Assembly: GCA_902465145.1 (NCBI GenBank) | Contig: CABQMD010000003.1 | Location: 1-27,431 of the forward strand | Source: an uncultured Succinatimonas sp. | Lineage (GTDB): Bacteria; Pseudomonadota; Gammaproteobacteria; Enterobacterales; Succinivibrionaceae | Reading direction: 5' to 3' | Length of the DNA: 27,431 bases | Part shown: one piece after another, positions 1 to 8,753 of the stretch | How positions within the stretch are numbered: position 1 is the stretch's first letter | How the letters are laid out: every line of letters starts with the position of its first letter | Position numbers and translations under genes: made by a program | Notes under the pieces: model-generated | The model's database searches: none | Told to the model about the DNA's origin: nothing | Seen by the model: the letters and a program-made list of their open reading frames with translations, nothing else

Positions 1-151
1 TATTAAACGAATATGTTTATGCCACTATAGTAATATACCATTCTTACGGAGATTACTACTTAAAAAAGCATGCTGACATGGAAATGAGAACTTGCTTTTC
101 TCTCCTCCCAACTGCCCTACATTTGCAGTCGTCAAACGAGGAATTTGCCAT

Positions 152-172
152 ATAGATCAAGTTTTGATCTAT
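152..172. repeat. Perfect inverted repeat upstream of engB
   Basis: Nine-base arms ATAGATCAA and TTGATCTAT surround a GTT spacer. The repeat ends 64 bases before the chosen engB start. It could be an operator or an RNA hairpin in the engB leader. The T-rich bases after it do not form an uninterrupted U-tract, so a terminator is less likely. The rest of bases 1-236 is AT-rich and shows no gene I can support. Confidence 0.5.
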
Positions 173-236
173 GTTTGTTTCCATATTTGAACAGGTCAAT
201 ACTTCATTCAAACGAAACATTGAAACAGGAAAACAC

Positions 237-911
237 ATGAGTGCAGAACAAAAGCCCAAGGCATTTTCCTTTCGTAACACAAAATTTGTTACCAGTTCGC
301 CGGATATTGCCAGACTACCAAATAATACTGGTGCGGAAATCGCTTTTATCGGACGCTCAAACTCTGGTAAATCATCATCGCTTAATGCCATTTGTGATCA
401 AAAAAATCTAGCAAAAACTTCAAGAACGCCAGGAAGAACTCAACTGATTAACCTTTTTAAAATCACCGATGATAGACATTTGGTAGATTTACCAGGCTAT
501 GGATACGCTGCAGTCCCGGAGCAGATGAAAAGGCAATGGCAACATAATATGACCAATTACCTAAGACAGCGCCGTGAACTTACCGGTCTTGTTCTAACCA
601 TGGATATACGTACGCCGCTAAAGGATCATGACCGTCTTATCATCGATTGGACTATTGCGGCACAAATTCCATTACTTATTTTGCTTACAAAATGTGACAA
701 ACTCGGCGTTAATGCAAGAAAAGAAGCTGTGGGAGAGGTGCGCAGTCTTTTAAGCGAATTTGCAGGTACTTTTACTATTATCGCGTTTTCTGCTTTAAAA
801 AAAATCGGCGTAGAAGAAGCCAGACAAATTATTAAATCATGGTTCGAGGCTTATGAAATGGATCCAACAACCAAAATAGACGATACGGATCAGCAAATCA
901 CTGAAGATTGA
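237..911 (+). CDS. engB: Ribosome biogenesis GTPase EngB (YihA/YsxC)
   Basis: EngB is an essential cytoplasmic GTPase used in assembly of the large ribosomal subunit. From the chosen start the protein is 224 residues, close to the usual 200-220. Visible GTPase motifs are the P-loop GRSNSGKSS (residues 39-47), a TRTPGRTQ-like G2 region (written here as SRTPGRTQ), G3 DLPGYG, G4 TKCD and a G5-like SAL. The ATG at 237 has an AGGA 6-10 bases upstream. An upstream in-frame ATG at 171 sits on an inverted repeat, lacks a good ribosome site and would add 22 residues not typical of the family, so I rejected it. The gmk start follows 8 bases after the stop, which suggests co-transcription. Confidence 0.93.
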   Translation: MSAEQKPKAFSFRNTKFVTSSPDIARLPNNTGAEIAFIGRSNSGKSSSLNAICDQKNLAKTSRTPGRTQLINLFKITDDRHLVDLPGYGYAAVPEQMKRQWQHNMTNYLRQRRELTGLVLTMDIRTPLKDHDRLIIDWTIAAQIPLLILLTKCDKLGVNARKEAVGEVRSLLSEFAGTFTIIAFSALKKIGVEEARQIIKSWFEAYEMDPTTKIDDTDQQITED

Positions 912-919
912 GCTTAAAA

Positions 920-1558
920 ATGAAAAAACAAGGCACATTATTTATTGTTTCAGCTCCAAGCGGTGCTGGAAAATCATCACTAATAAATGCTCTTTTAAAC
1001 AGATTCAACCATGATGATTCTTTACGTTTGAGTATATCTCACACTACCCGTTTACCGCGACCAGGCGAAGAAAATCACATAAGCTATCACTTTGTTTCAG
1101 AAGAAGAATTTAAATCTTTAATATCACGCGGTGCTTTTTACGAATATGCAAAAGTATTCGATCATTACTACGGTACTTCCCGAGAAATTGTCGAACAATG
1201 GCTTTCAGAAGGCAAAGATGTTCTATTTGACATAGACTGGCAAGGAGCCCGACAAATAAGAAAACAAACACCGGATGCACGCAGTATTTTTATAGTTCCT
1301 CCTTCTATTGACGAATTAAGACGGCGTTTGGAAAATCGCGGTCAGGATCCCAAAGAAGTAATTGATTCTCGTATGAACAAAGCTATTTCTGAACTATCTC
1401 ACTTCTCAGAGTACGATCATGTAATCATTAACGATGATTTTGACGAAAGCCTTTTGACATTAAGATCAATTATCCTATCTTCACGATCAGAAACAACTCT
1501 GCAAACGGAACGGTTACATGAATTATTCCCACAGTTGTCCGGTCATGATCATGTATAA
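920..1558 (+). CDS. gmk: Guanylate kinase
   Basis: Guanylate kinase phosphorylates GMP to GDP with ATP in the cytoplasm. The 212-residue product begins [20 protein letters not shown], which contains the P-loop. It then shows the GMP-binding segment [11 protein letters not shown], a [11 protein letters not shown] segment and the lid region [10 protein letters not shown], all typical of Gmk. The ATG at 920 is preferred over an in-frame TTG at 908 because it gives the family's usual N-terminus. The gene is followed by rpoZ and spoT, the conserved gammaproteobacterial gmk-rpoZ-spoT order, which ties guanine nucleotide supply to (p)ppGpp metabolism. Length is normal (E. coli 207). Confidence 0.96.
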   Translation: MKKQGTLFIVSAPSGAGKSSLINALLNRFNHDDSLRLSISHTTRLPRPGEENHISYHFVSEEEFKSLISRGAFYEYAKVFDHYYGTSREIVEQWLSEGKDVLFDIDWQGARQIRKQTPDARSIFIVPPSIDELRRRLENRGQDPKEVIDSRMNKAISELSHFSEYDHVIINDDFDESLLTLRSIILSSRSETTLQTERLHELFPQLSGHDHV

Positions 1559-1559
1559 T
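1554..1559 (+). promoter_or_regulatory. Possible -10 element for rpoZ-spoT
   Basis: A perfect TATAAT hexamer overlaps the gmk stop codon, 52 bases before rpoZ. A TG lies directly in front of it, but no -35 hexamer sits at normal spacing (the nearest, TTGTCC, is only 13 bases away). This is a weak promoter call. rpoZ may also be read through from gmk. Confidence 0.3.
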
Positions 1560-1611
1560 TAAAAGATCATTTTATTCAAATTTAATTTTCTTTTTTCAGA
1601 GGATTCGCAAC

Positions 1612-1896
1612 ATGGCAAGAGTTACGGTTGAAGACGCGGTAGCAAAAGTGGGAAACCGCTTCGATTTGGTACTGCTCGCTGCCCGTCGCGCCCGTCAGAT
1701 ATCCATGGGTAGCAAGGCATTGGTCGAAGAAAAGAACGACAAAACTACTGTGATCGCTCTTCGTGAAATCGAAGAAGGACTTATTACTGAAGAATTTTTG
1801 GACAAACAGGATCGCAAGGAACACCTGCGTGATTCCTCTGCACATCCTGCCGATAATGAATTTGCACCTATTGATGGTGCCGAAATGTTTGCCTAA
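1612..1896 (+). CDS. rpoZ: RNA polymerase omega subunit
   Basis: Omega binds the beta-prime subunit, helps assemble RNA polymerase, and in Proteobacteria forms part of a ppGpp site. The 94-residue product opens [20 protein letters not shown], the omega signature. It continues with the AARRARQI segment, the equivalent of the conserved AARRARQ motif. An AGAGGA ribosome site lies about 8 bases before the ATG. Length matches the family (E. coli 91). The gene sits between gmk and spoT, with spoT starting 20 bases after its stop, as in E. coli. Its base composition looks more GC-rich than its neighbours, as expected for a highly expressed gene. Confidence 0.96.
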   Translation: MARVTVEDAVAKVGNRFDLVLLAARRARQISMGSKALVEEKNDKTTVIALREIEEGLITEEFLDKQDRKEHLRDSSAHPADNEFAPIDGAEMFA

Positions 1897-1916
1897 ATTG
1901 GTCTAAGGATTAGCAT

Positions 1917-4094
1917 ATGGGAGAAACGCTTAATACAACTGCAGACATTGCAATTAAGCCGTCAGAAGCACCTTCTGAAGAAGTTTTACATTCTCCCAAC
2001 TTGCATTATTACGTTCATCTGCGTGAATGCGTATGTTCGTACCTCGATCCCGAAGGTGTAATCGCTGTTGACAAAGCTTTTGTTGTGGCAGACAAAGCAC
2101 ATTCACAACAGCGCAGAGCTTCGGGTGAGCCTTATATCATTCATCCTATAGCCGTTGCTACTCTTACCGCGAAAATGCATCTTGACGCAGAATCCGTACA
2201 GGCTGCGTTATTACATGATGTCGTTGAAGATACAGATATTTCTGATCATTTCCTTGAAGAACATTTCGGAACAGCCGTCAAAAATCTGGTTGAAGGTGTC
2301 ACAAAGCTAGACAAACTCAAATTCAGTAATTATCGCGACGCACAAACAGAAAATTATCGAAAAATGATCTTGGCTATGACCCAAGATATACGTGTGATCC
2401 TAATCAAATTGGCCGATCGCACTCATAATATGCGAACTTTGGGTGCTTTGCGTACAGACAAACGCAAGCGCATTGCCAAAGAAACGCTGGACATTTTTTC
2501 TCCTATTGCAAATCGTTTGGGTATTTCAGAACTCAAATCTGAACTTGAAGAGTTAGGATTAGCAGCTCTTTACCCTATGCGTTACCGCGTGCTTAAAGCA
2601 GCTGTTACAAAAGCAAGAAACAATCGCCGTGAAATCATCAGCGGCATTATGGATGCCATACGGATTAAATTAAAGGACGCAGGAATACAAGCCAGAGTAC
2701 GCGGACGCGAAAAGCATATTTTCAGCATCTACACAAAAATGGTTCGAAAAGAGCTCCAGTTCAATGAAATTATGGACGTCTATGCTTTTAGGATCATTTT
2801 GAATGATGTAGATACTTGTTACCGTGTATTAGGTCAGATGCACAATCTGTTTAAACCGCGTCCGAACGGATTTAAAGATTACATTGCCATTCCTAAGATC
2901 AACGGATACCAGTCGTTACATACCTCACTTATCGGTCCGCATGGCGTTCCTATAGAGATACAGATACGTACCGAATTCATGGACCAAATTGCTGCACGCG
3001 GCGTAGCCGCTCACTGGGCTTATAAAGAATCTGGTTCAGAACCTGTATCTACAACGTCACAGCGAAATGCGCAACGATGGCTTAAGAATCTTGCAAACCT
3101 TCAAAAAAGTGCAGCGACGTCAACAGAATTCATCGAAGACGTTAAAACAGACCTTTTCTCAGATGCAATTTACATATTTACTCCAGAAGGTAAGATTTAC
3201 AATCTTCCAAAAGGAGCTACACCAGTAGATTTTGCCTATGCCGTACATACGGATATCGGTCAACATTGTATAGGAGCTTTGGTTAATCACCACAGTTTCC
3301 CTCTTTCACACAGATTGGAATCAGGTCAAACAGTAGAAATAATTACCAATCCCAACGCAAATCCAAATGCAATTTGGTTATCAAGCGTTGTAACGTCAAA
3401 AGCCCGTTCAAAGATCAGACAATACCTGAAAGGTTTACGTTCACAAGAATGCGAACTTATAGGAAGACGTTTACTAATCAATGCGTTACGCGGCCGCCGC
3501 ATAGAAGATATTTCTCAAGATTCAATAAACCGCGTGTTGGAACAATTCGGCAAACCAGATCTCAAATCACTATTCGTAGATGTAGCCGTAGGTAATATTC
3601 TCACTGTCTCCGTAGCCAAAATTATTGCCCCTGATTTATTGGATGACAGCAGTTTACCTTTAACAGGTACAGGTGGTATTCCTTATGTATTCGCACAATG
3701 CTGCATGCCTATCCCAGGGGATGAAATCATAGCCCATGTTGCTTCAGGCCGCGGCTTGGTTATTCATAATAAAAATTGTCGTAACCTACTTGCTACGGAG
3801 AAATCACCGTCAAAATTACTGAAAGTAGGCTGGAATCTTGCAGTAACTTCATCACTTACTTTCAATACTGGGATAATCATAGAGTACGAACGCCGTCAGG
3901 GGATTATGACGGAAATTTTAAATGCTATCGATATGGCAAGTTCCACTGTTCAAAGCATAAGCTCTGAACAAAATGACGACAATACCTCTTTGCTGTTGCT
4001 TACAATTACTGTACGAGACCGTCTACATTTAGCCGGAGTAATAAGGCGTATTAAAACTATTCCCAACGTCACAAAAATCACTCGTAAGCGTTAA
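1917..4094 (+). CDS. spoT: Bifunctional (p)ppGpp synthase/hydrolase SpoT
   Basis: A Rel/Spo long-family enzyme that makes and degrades the alarmone (p)ppGpp. The 725-residue protein has the full order. First comes an HD hydrolase domain with H76 (IIHP), the H100-D101 pair (LLHDVVEDT) and ADRTHN at 166-171. Next is the synthetase domain, with YAFRII and the NGYQSLHT and EIQIRT motifs. A TGS domain lies near residues 416-483, followed by a helical/zinc-finger-like region containing QCCMPIPGD, and a C-terminal ACT domain (about 645-725). The intact hydrolase site and the gmk-rpoZ neighbourhood favour SpoT over RelA. In E. coli the next genes are trmH and recG; here a lipase-like gene follows. 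Slightly longer than E. coli SpoT (702). Confidence 0.95.
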   Translation: MGETLNTTADIAIKPSEAPSEEVLHSPNLHYYVHLRECVCSYLDPEGVIAVDKAFVVADKAHSQQRRASGEPYIIHPIAVATLTAKMHLDAESVQAALLHDVVEDTDISDHFLEEHFGTAVKNLVEGVTKLDKLKFSNYRDAQTENYRKMILAMTQDIRVILIKLADRTHNMRTLGALRTDKRKRIAKETLDIFSPIANRLGISELKSELEELGLAALYPMRYRVLKAAVTKARNNRREIISGIMDAIRIKLKDAGIQARVRGREKHIFSIYTKMVRKELQFNEIMDVYAFRIILNDVDTCYRVLGQMHNLFKPRPNGFKDYIAIPKINGYQSLHTSLIGPHGVPIEIQIRTEFMDQIAARGVAAHWAYKESGSEPVSTTSQRNAQRWLKNLANLQKSAATSTEFIEDVKTDLFSDAIYIFTPEGKIYNLPKGATPVDFAYAVHTDIGQHCIGALVNHHSFPLSHRLESGQTVEIITNPNANPNAIWLSSVVTSKARSKIRQYLKGLRSQECELIGRRLLINALRGRRIEDISQDSINRVLEQFGKPDLKSLFVDVAVGNILTVSVAKIIAPDLLDDSSLPLTGTGGIPYVFAQCCMPIPGDEIIAHVASGRGLVIHNKNCRNLLATEKSPSKLLKVGWNLAVTSSLTFNTGIIIEYERRQGIMTEILNAIDMASSTVQSISSEQNDDNTSLLLLTITVRDRLHLAGVIRRIKTIPNVTKITRKR

Positions 4095-4130
4095 TTTTAC
4101 ACGGCCTGCGACTTTTTAAAAGGAGGCTGT

Positions 4131-5093
4131 ATGCAACAATCGAATGCATCCAGATGGCTTTCTGCTATTGATTTTGCATCTAAACAGGACGACATCGAGT
4201 GCTTCTGGAGAGAGAAAGTAAAAATCTGTACTTTTGATCGCGGTGACGGAATAAAAACAAGAGTAGCTATTGCAGAACCGAAATTATTTCACACAACGAT
4301 AGCCGTAATTCCTGGTCGAGGAGAAACTGCACATAAATACGCAGAGTTTTTATACTGTACATATAAAACCGGAATAAAAGTTGTCGTACTTTTTGCAAGA
4401 GGCCAAGGTATTGCAGATCGCCTACTAATAAATCATCAAAAATGTCATATTATTAATTTTAATGATGAAACATTAGATATCGATTATATGATCAATCAAC
4501 TAAACCTAAATAATTTTGGTTTGTTAGCTTTTTCTTTAGGCGGTCTTTTAGCTTTAGATTTAATTTTTTCTGCGAAAAAACTTCCGCGCAAGGTTGCTTT
4601 AATCGCTCCTTTTTTATGGCCTCACACAAATTTATCCCCATGGTTTTTGAAAACAGTAGTACATACCCTGGGTTCTTTACCTTTTATCAAAGAATGCTTT
4701 ACTCCATACGGAAAGGAATATCAACGAATTTCATTTAAAGATAATCATCACTCACATTGTCAAATACGTTATGAGGCATATCACAACTATTACCAAAAAC
4801 ACCCTGAACTAACCATCGGTTCTCCTACTTGGGGATTTGTTCATCAAGCTCTAAAAAAACAGCAAAGCCTTTTCAAAACTACCAAAGAACTTCCCGTACC
4901 CATGCTGATTCAAACAGCTCAATTTGACAAAGTTGTTTCGACTGAGGCTACAAATAAATTCTTTTCGCTACATTCGTCAAATCACAATCAACCGATTGTC
5001 TTGTCCTTACCTTCGTCTTATCATGACGTATTAAATGAAAGTGATGAGATTAGAAACACAGCGTTGAATCGCGCATTGGATTTTCTATCGTGA
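4131..5093 (+). CDS. pldB: PldB-like alpha/beta hydrolase (putative lysophospholipase)
   Basis: A serine hydrolase of the PldB/monoacylglycerol-lipase type, 320 residues. The order of motifs matches PldB: an N-terminal PGRGETAHKYAEF segment, an ARGQG strand-loop, and the nucleophile elbow AFSLGG with the catalytic serine near residue 135. After that come a likely acid in TAQFDKVV (about 265) and a likely histidine in SYHDVLNESDE (about 297). The elbow begins with Ala where most relatives have His (HSMGG). It has a strong Shine-Dalgarno AAAGGAGG and starts 36 bases after spoT. Family membership is firm. The lysophospholipid substrate and the gene symbol are inferred from similarity; another lipid esterase is possible. 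Confidence 0.65.
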   Translation: MQQSNASRWLSAIDFASKQDDIECFWREKVKICTFDRGDGIKTRVAIAEPKLFHTTIAVIPGRGETAHKYAEFLYCTYKTGIKVVVLFARGQGIADRLLINHQKCHIINFNDETLDIDYMINQLNLNNFGLLAFSLGGLLALDLIFSAKKLPRKVALIAPFLWPHTNLSPWFLKTVVHTLGSLPFIKECFTPYGKEYQRISFKDNHHSHCQIRYEAYHNYYQKHPELTIGSPTWGFVHQALKKQQSLFKTTKELPVPMLIQTAQFDKVVSTEATNKFFSLHSSNHNQPIVLSLPSSYHDVLNESDEIRNTALNRALDFLS

Positions 5094-5162
5094 TCGGAAA
5101 ATTACAAATCTAATCCTACTCGATCTAATAAACTGTATTTTAAATTTAACAATGACGCTAGT

Positions 5163-5208
5163 TGTGCATAACAAGTTTATTGTTGTGCAATAGCGACTTT
5201 TATGCATA
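5163..5208. promoter_or_regulatory. DnaA-box-like cluster with an overlapping dyad
   Basis: In the 202-base gap before the GTPase gene, TGTGCATAA at 5163-5171 is the reverse complement of TTATGCACA, a full match to the DnaA-box consensus TTATNCACA. TGTGCAATA at 5184-5192 matches 7 of 9 positions. TTATGCATA at 5200-5208 matches 8 of 9 on the other strand. The first two overlap an inverted repeat with arms TGCATAACAA and TTGTTGTGCA (5165-5174 and 5180-5189, one G-T mismatch). The site could be a DnaA-binding region, an operator for the GTPase gene, or chance. Confidence 0.35.
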
Positions 5209-5295
5209 CTTGCGAAGTAACTTCTAGATACTTGTTAGGTATATTGACAATCTCCCTTACAACAGCCAACTGTTTAGCTACAACGGAGTTTTAAA

Positions 5296-6420
5296 ATGGA
5301 AATTGAAGAAATTGATACCCGTATTCCAGTAAATATAATTACGGGCTTCTTGGGAAGCGGAAAAACAACCTTACTAAATCATTGGGTAAATACACCAGAA
5401 TTTAAAGATACATTGGTACTCATCAATGAATTTGGTGATGTAGGTCTTGACCATGAGCTAGTTGAAAGTGTTGATGATACTGTAGTTTTATTAGGATCCG
5501 GATGTATATGCTGCTCTCTACAAGGAGCTCTAATCGACTCTTTAGCTAATAATTTGGTCAAAGCTCAACAAGGTGTCATACCTAAATTCACAAGAGTCCT
5601 TATCGAGACTACAGGATTAGCTGATCCTGCTGGTGTTATAGCCACCTTAAACGGTGATGAATACCTTATGGATAACTTTTATTACGCTGGTACTGTAACC
5701 GTTTTAGACGCACAGTTTATTGCAACTCAATTAAAGAAACAATATGAAGCAGTAAAGCAGATTGCTCTAGCAGATCTTATTTTAGTTTCTAAAACAGACC
5801 TAATTGACTCTGATTCATTAGAACCAATTTATGATATAGCAAGAAAGATCAACCCAAATTCCAAAATTTATCCTGTTATTAAAGGTCAAATTTCACCAAA
5901 ATTATTGCTTGAAACCGGACCTTATCAAAATTCATCACAAGACTATGAATCACAAGTTAAATCATGGCTTGAGATCAAAACTCCGTTAGCAAGCTCTCTA
6001 CGCCCAGCAAGTCTTCAAGGAGCAGTAGGAGTTGCAAAACCAAAGATCATAGCTCATACCGATGTTGATTCATTTAGTATTGAACATGAAGGAGTTATAG
6101 AACCTTTAGCCTTACTCTCTGCTATAGGCAGTGTACAAGATCTCTACGGCGATTCTATTTTAAGAATAAAAGGTATCTTAAATCTTGAAGGGCAAGAAAA
6201 GCCTGTAATTATTCATGCAGTAATGGGTAACCTCTACCCTTTAGCCACAATGAAGGAATGGCCTAATGATAAAAAAACATCACAATTGGTTTTTATCACC
6301 AGAGCTTCTGTAAAAGAACAAATAAAACATATGTTCGAACAAATGCTCGATTCTCCTGATGAAGCGGCAATGTCTTATTATCAAAACATGATTGATAATA
6401 TCGAAGACAATCAAAACTAA
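5296..6420 (+). CDS. COG0523 (CobW/P47K) G3E-family GTPase, putative metal chaperone
   Basis: COG0523 proteins are G3E GTPases that deliver or allocate metal ions such as Zn, Co, Ni or Fe to client enzymes. The 374-residue product has the P-loop GFLGSGKTTLLNH near residues 18-30, the NEFGDVG switch segment, the metal-site motif GCICC, the Walker B-like ETTGLADP, and a G4-like SKTD. A C-terminal CobW_C domain contains HAVMGNLYPLA and the end motif SQLVFITR. A CxCC-type motif in the GTPase domain is the known metal ligand of this family. No metal-specific histidine-rich stretch is visible, so the metal is unknown. The gene appears monocistronic, with its own leader (TTGACA at 5244) and a strong terminator. 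Which COG0523 subgroup it belongs to is unclear. Confidence 0.85.
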   Translation: MEIEEIDTRIPVNIITGFLGSGKTTLLNHWVNTPEFKDTLVLINEFGDVGLDHELVESVDDTVVLLGSGCICCSLQGALIDSLANNLVKAQQGVIPKFTRVLIETTGLADPAGVIATLNGDEYLMDNFYYAGTVTVLDAQFIATQLKKQYEAVKQIALADLILVSKTDLIDSDSLEPIYDIARKINPNSKIYPVIKGQISPKLLLETGPYQNSSQDYESQVKSWLEIKTPLASSLRPASLQGAVGVAKPKIIAHTDVDSFSIEHEGVIEPLALLSAIGSVQDLYGDSILRIKGILNLEGQEKPVIIHAVMGNLYPLATMKEWPNDKKTSQLVFITRASVKEQIKHMFEQMLDSPDEAAMSYYQNMIDNIEDNQN

Positions 6421-6457
6421 ATTTACTCGGACAAAGTTTAAATATATTCGATAGTGG

Positions 6458-6488
6458 GGGCAAATATAAAATATACTTGCCCTTTTTT
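6458..6488 (+). terminator. Intrinsic terminator of the COG0523 gene
   Basis: Arms GGGCAAATATA (6458-6468) and TATACTTGCCC (6472-6482) pair with one mismatch around a 3-base loop, followed by six T. It lies 38 bases after the stop codon. Confidence 0.85.
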
Positions 6489-6561
6489 AACATTTAAACC
6501 ATTCTTCCACACTAACTACCGAAACGAGTATCAGACTCATTTGCTCGTGAACATAATTTAT

Positions 6562-6577
6562 TGTTCCACATGGAACA
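6562..6577. other. parS-like site 1
   Basis: TGTTCCACATGGAACA differs from the ParB-binding parS palindrome TGTTCCACGTGGAACA only at one of the two central bases (CACATG instead of CACGTG). It lies 40 bp, about four helical turns, from a perfect copy, in a non-coding gap between convergent genes. ParB would load here to spread and segregate the origin region. The central change may lower affinity. Confidence 0.7.
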
Positions 6578-6601
6578 TTTCTTTGGATATAACTTTCAAA
6601 T

Positions 6602-6617
6602 TGTTCCACGTGGAACA
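6602..6617. other. parS site 2 (perfect match)
   Basis: TGTTCCACGTGGAACA is identical to the parS sequence known from Pseudomonas and closely related to the general bacterial TGTTTCACGTGAAACA. The palindrome extends perfectly for three more bases on each side (6599-6620). It sits between two facing terminators, away from transcription. parS sites normally cluster near the replication origin, in agreement with dnaA and gyrB in this window. No parA or parB is in view. Confidence 0.85.
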
Positions 6618-6622
6618 ATTAT

Positions 6623-6646
6623 AAAAAAGGGCCGTAAATACGGCCC
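6623..6646 (-). terminator. Intrinsic terminator of glyQS
   Basis: Read on the minus strand, GGGCCGTA and TACGGCCC form an eight-base-pair hairpin with a two-base spacer (6629-6646), followed by six T (6628 down to 6623). It lies 22 bases past the glyS stop. On the plus strand no T-run follows, so it serves glyQS only. Confidence 0.88.
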
Positions 6647-6668
6647 CAAAAGAAAAGAGTAATCTGAA

Positions 6669-8735
6669 TCAATACAACACAGAGATATCTGCCGTATTAG
6701 CCAGCATATTCTGAAGTTGTTTTAAAATTGCCAGACGATTTGCCCTTACCTGTTCATCCTTATCATTGACCATTACATGTTCAAAGAACGCATCCACATC
6801 TTCACGTATCTCTGAAACTTTTGACATGGCATCCTGATAATTTCCTACATCATAGAAGTTCTTAAGCACAGGAGCTAAAGCCTCTATATGATCTGCCAAT
6901 CGTTTTTCATAATTATCCTTGAGCAAGGATGAATTAACCTTTTCAAAGCTAATTTCCGTCTTTGCCAGAATATTTGAAATACGCTTATAGGCCGCGGCTA
7001 AATCAGCAGATTCAGGAAGAGTCTTAAACGCACTTACCGCTTTAACTCGTCTATCAAAATCAAGCAAATTACAAGGTTTTACTGAAAGTACGGCCAAATA
7101 AATTTGAGCATCTATTCCGCGATCTTGATAGAAAGATTTCAATCTTGTCAAAATAAAGTCTATAACATTATCTTTAGTAGATTTATTCTTAAGCTTATCT
7201 TGCAGGAGATCACAAACCTTGCTGACAACATCAACAAAGTCCAATTCAACACCGTTTTCGATGATGATTCTAATCAATCCTATAGCAGCACGTCTAAGAC
7301 CAAATGGATCCTTATCTCCTTTTGGCAACATTCCGATCCCGAAAATACCAACCAGTGTTACAAATTTTTCTGCCAAAGAAACTGCTATCTGCACCGGTTT
7401 AACAGGAATATCATCACCAGAGAAACGAGGCTGATAGGCTTGGAAAATGGCTTCATAAACGTCCTTATCCTCACCATCAAGCTCCGCATAATGCATTCCC
7501 ATAATTCCCTGAGTATCAGTAAACTCGGTTACCATGGTTGTTGCCAAATCACACTTTGAAAGATATGCAGCTCTATCTGCTTTTTTCTCATCAGCACCAA
7601 TCTTTCTTGCGATATACACTGCAAGCTTTCTTACTATTTCAGTACGATAGGCAAGAGTACCTATATCCTTTTGATAAACAATACTCTCAAGTTTCTTGAA
7701 GAAAGACTCTAACGTATGCTTACGATCAGTATTAAAGAAGAATTCAGCATCGGATAAGCGCGGTCTGATGACTCTTTCATTTCCGGCAATTAAAGATGAC
7801 GGATCAGAAGGATTAATATTAGACGCGAATGCAAAGCAAGACATCAACTTCCCTTGATGATCATATATAGGGAAATACTTCTGGTCGCCTTTCATTGTAT
7901 AAACAAGAGCTTCTGCTGGAACAGTCAGAAAATGCTCATCAAATGTTGCTTTATAAATATGCGGATTTTCGACAATAGAAGTTACTTCTTCAACCAGACT
8001 GTCATCAAGATCAGCCACACCATTTACAGATTCAGCAATCTTCTTGACCTGAGAAATGATTGACGCTTTTCTCTCGTCATAATCGGCAATCACTGCACCT
8101 TCTTCTCGCAACTGCTGCACATATGTATCAACAGAACGAATGGATACAGTCTTATTTCCCAAGAAACGATGTCCGTTAATGATACGAGAAGACTCAATGC
8201 CCAAGATATTGCCGGGAATTATATCCCCACCAAACAACATGCAAAGCGTATGCACAGGCCTTACAAATTCGTCTCTTTTGGCTCCCCAATGCATCAGTCT
8301 TGGAATAGGTAAGCTCTTTAACGCTTTTGCAAAAAGATCTGGTACTAAATCTGTTGTTCTCTGCCCTGCTTTAAAAGTCTTGATATAAAGCCATTCACCT
8401 TTATCAGTTTTTAATGTTTGTGCTTCGCTTATATCAATATTATTTGCTTTTGCCCATCCCAAGGCAGCCTTAGTTGGGTTTCCTGAAGCATCAAATGCTG
8501 CTTTAACTGCAGGTCCTTTAATTTCGAGTTCAGAATCTTTTTGTTTAGTTTCCAAATCTGAAATTACTAAAGCCAATCTTCTGGGTGTTGCATACCATTT
8601 AGATGCAGAGAAAGATAATCCGAGCGAGTTAAGCTGTTTTACAAAGTTGTCATGTAGAGCCTGTGCCAAAGTTCTTAAAGACTTAGGAGGCAACTCTTCT
8701 GTACCAAGTTCTAGAAGCAGATTTTCTGTAGTCAT
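6669..8735 (-). CDS. glyS: Glycyl-tRNA synthetase beta subunit
   Basis: The beta subunit of the bacterial alpha2-beta2 glycyl-tRNA synthetase, which binds tRNA-Gly. The 688-residue protein is almost exactly the E. coli length (689). It begins with the typical LLLELGTEELPPKSL. Other family segments include FVRPVHTLCMLFGG, IINGHRFLG, the YFPIYDHQGKL block, NERVIRPRLSDAEFFF, ALAEKFVTLVGIFGIG-type sequence (here SLAEKFVTLVG) and DPFGLRRAAIGLIRII. The C-terminus is the DALR-like anticodon-binding domain, ending in FFEHVMVNDKDEQVRANRLA. It starts 18 bases after the glyQ stop and has an AAGGAA ribosome site. The pair is transcribed together and stops at the terminator next to the parS sites. Confidence 0.97.
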   Translation of the reverse strand: MTTENLLLELGTEELPPKSLRTLAQALHDNFVKQLNSLGLSFSASKWYATPRRLALVISDLETKQKDSELEIKGPAVKAAFDASGNPTKAALGWAKANNIDISEAQTLKTDKGEWLYIKTFKAGQRTTDLVPDLFAKALKSLPIPRLMHWGAKRDEFVRPVHTLCMLFGGDIIPGNILGIESSRIINGHRFLGNKTVSIRSVDTYVQQLREEGAVIADYDERKASIISQVKKIAESVNGVADLDDSLVEEVTSIVENPHIYKATFDEHFLTVPAEALVYTMKGDQKYFPIYDHQGKLMSCFAFASNINPSDPSSLIAGNERVIRPRLSDAEFFFNTDRKHTLESFFKKLESIVYQKDIGTLAYRTEIVRKLAVYIARKIGADEKKADRAAYLSKCDLATTMVTEFTDTQGIMGMHYAELDGEDKDVYEAIFQAYQPRFSGDDIPVKPVQIAVSLAEKFVTLVGIFGIGMLPKGDKDPFGLRRAAIGLIRIIIENGVELDFVDVVSKVCDLLQDKLKNKSTKDNVIDFILTRLKSFYQDRGIDAQIYLAVLSVKPCNLLDFDRRVKAVSAFKTLPESADLAAAYKRISNILAKTEISFEKVNSSLLKDNYEKRLADHIEALAPVLKNFYDVGNYQDAMSKVSEIREDVDAFFEHVMVNDKDEQVRANRLAILKQLQNMLANTADISVLY

Positions 8736-8753
8736 TTCAGTTCAATTCCTTGG

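Noticed and set aside
56..391. 111-codon minus-strand ORF at the left edge
   Set aside because: Most of it is the antisense of engB, its composition follows the engB codons, and I recognise no domain or ribosome site.
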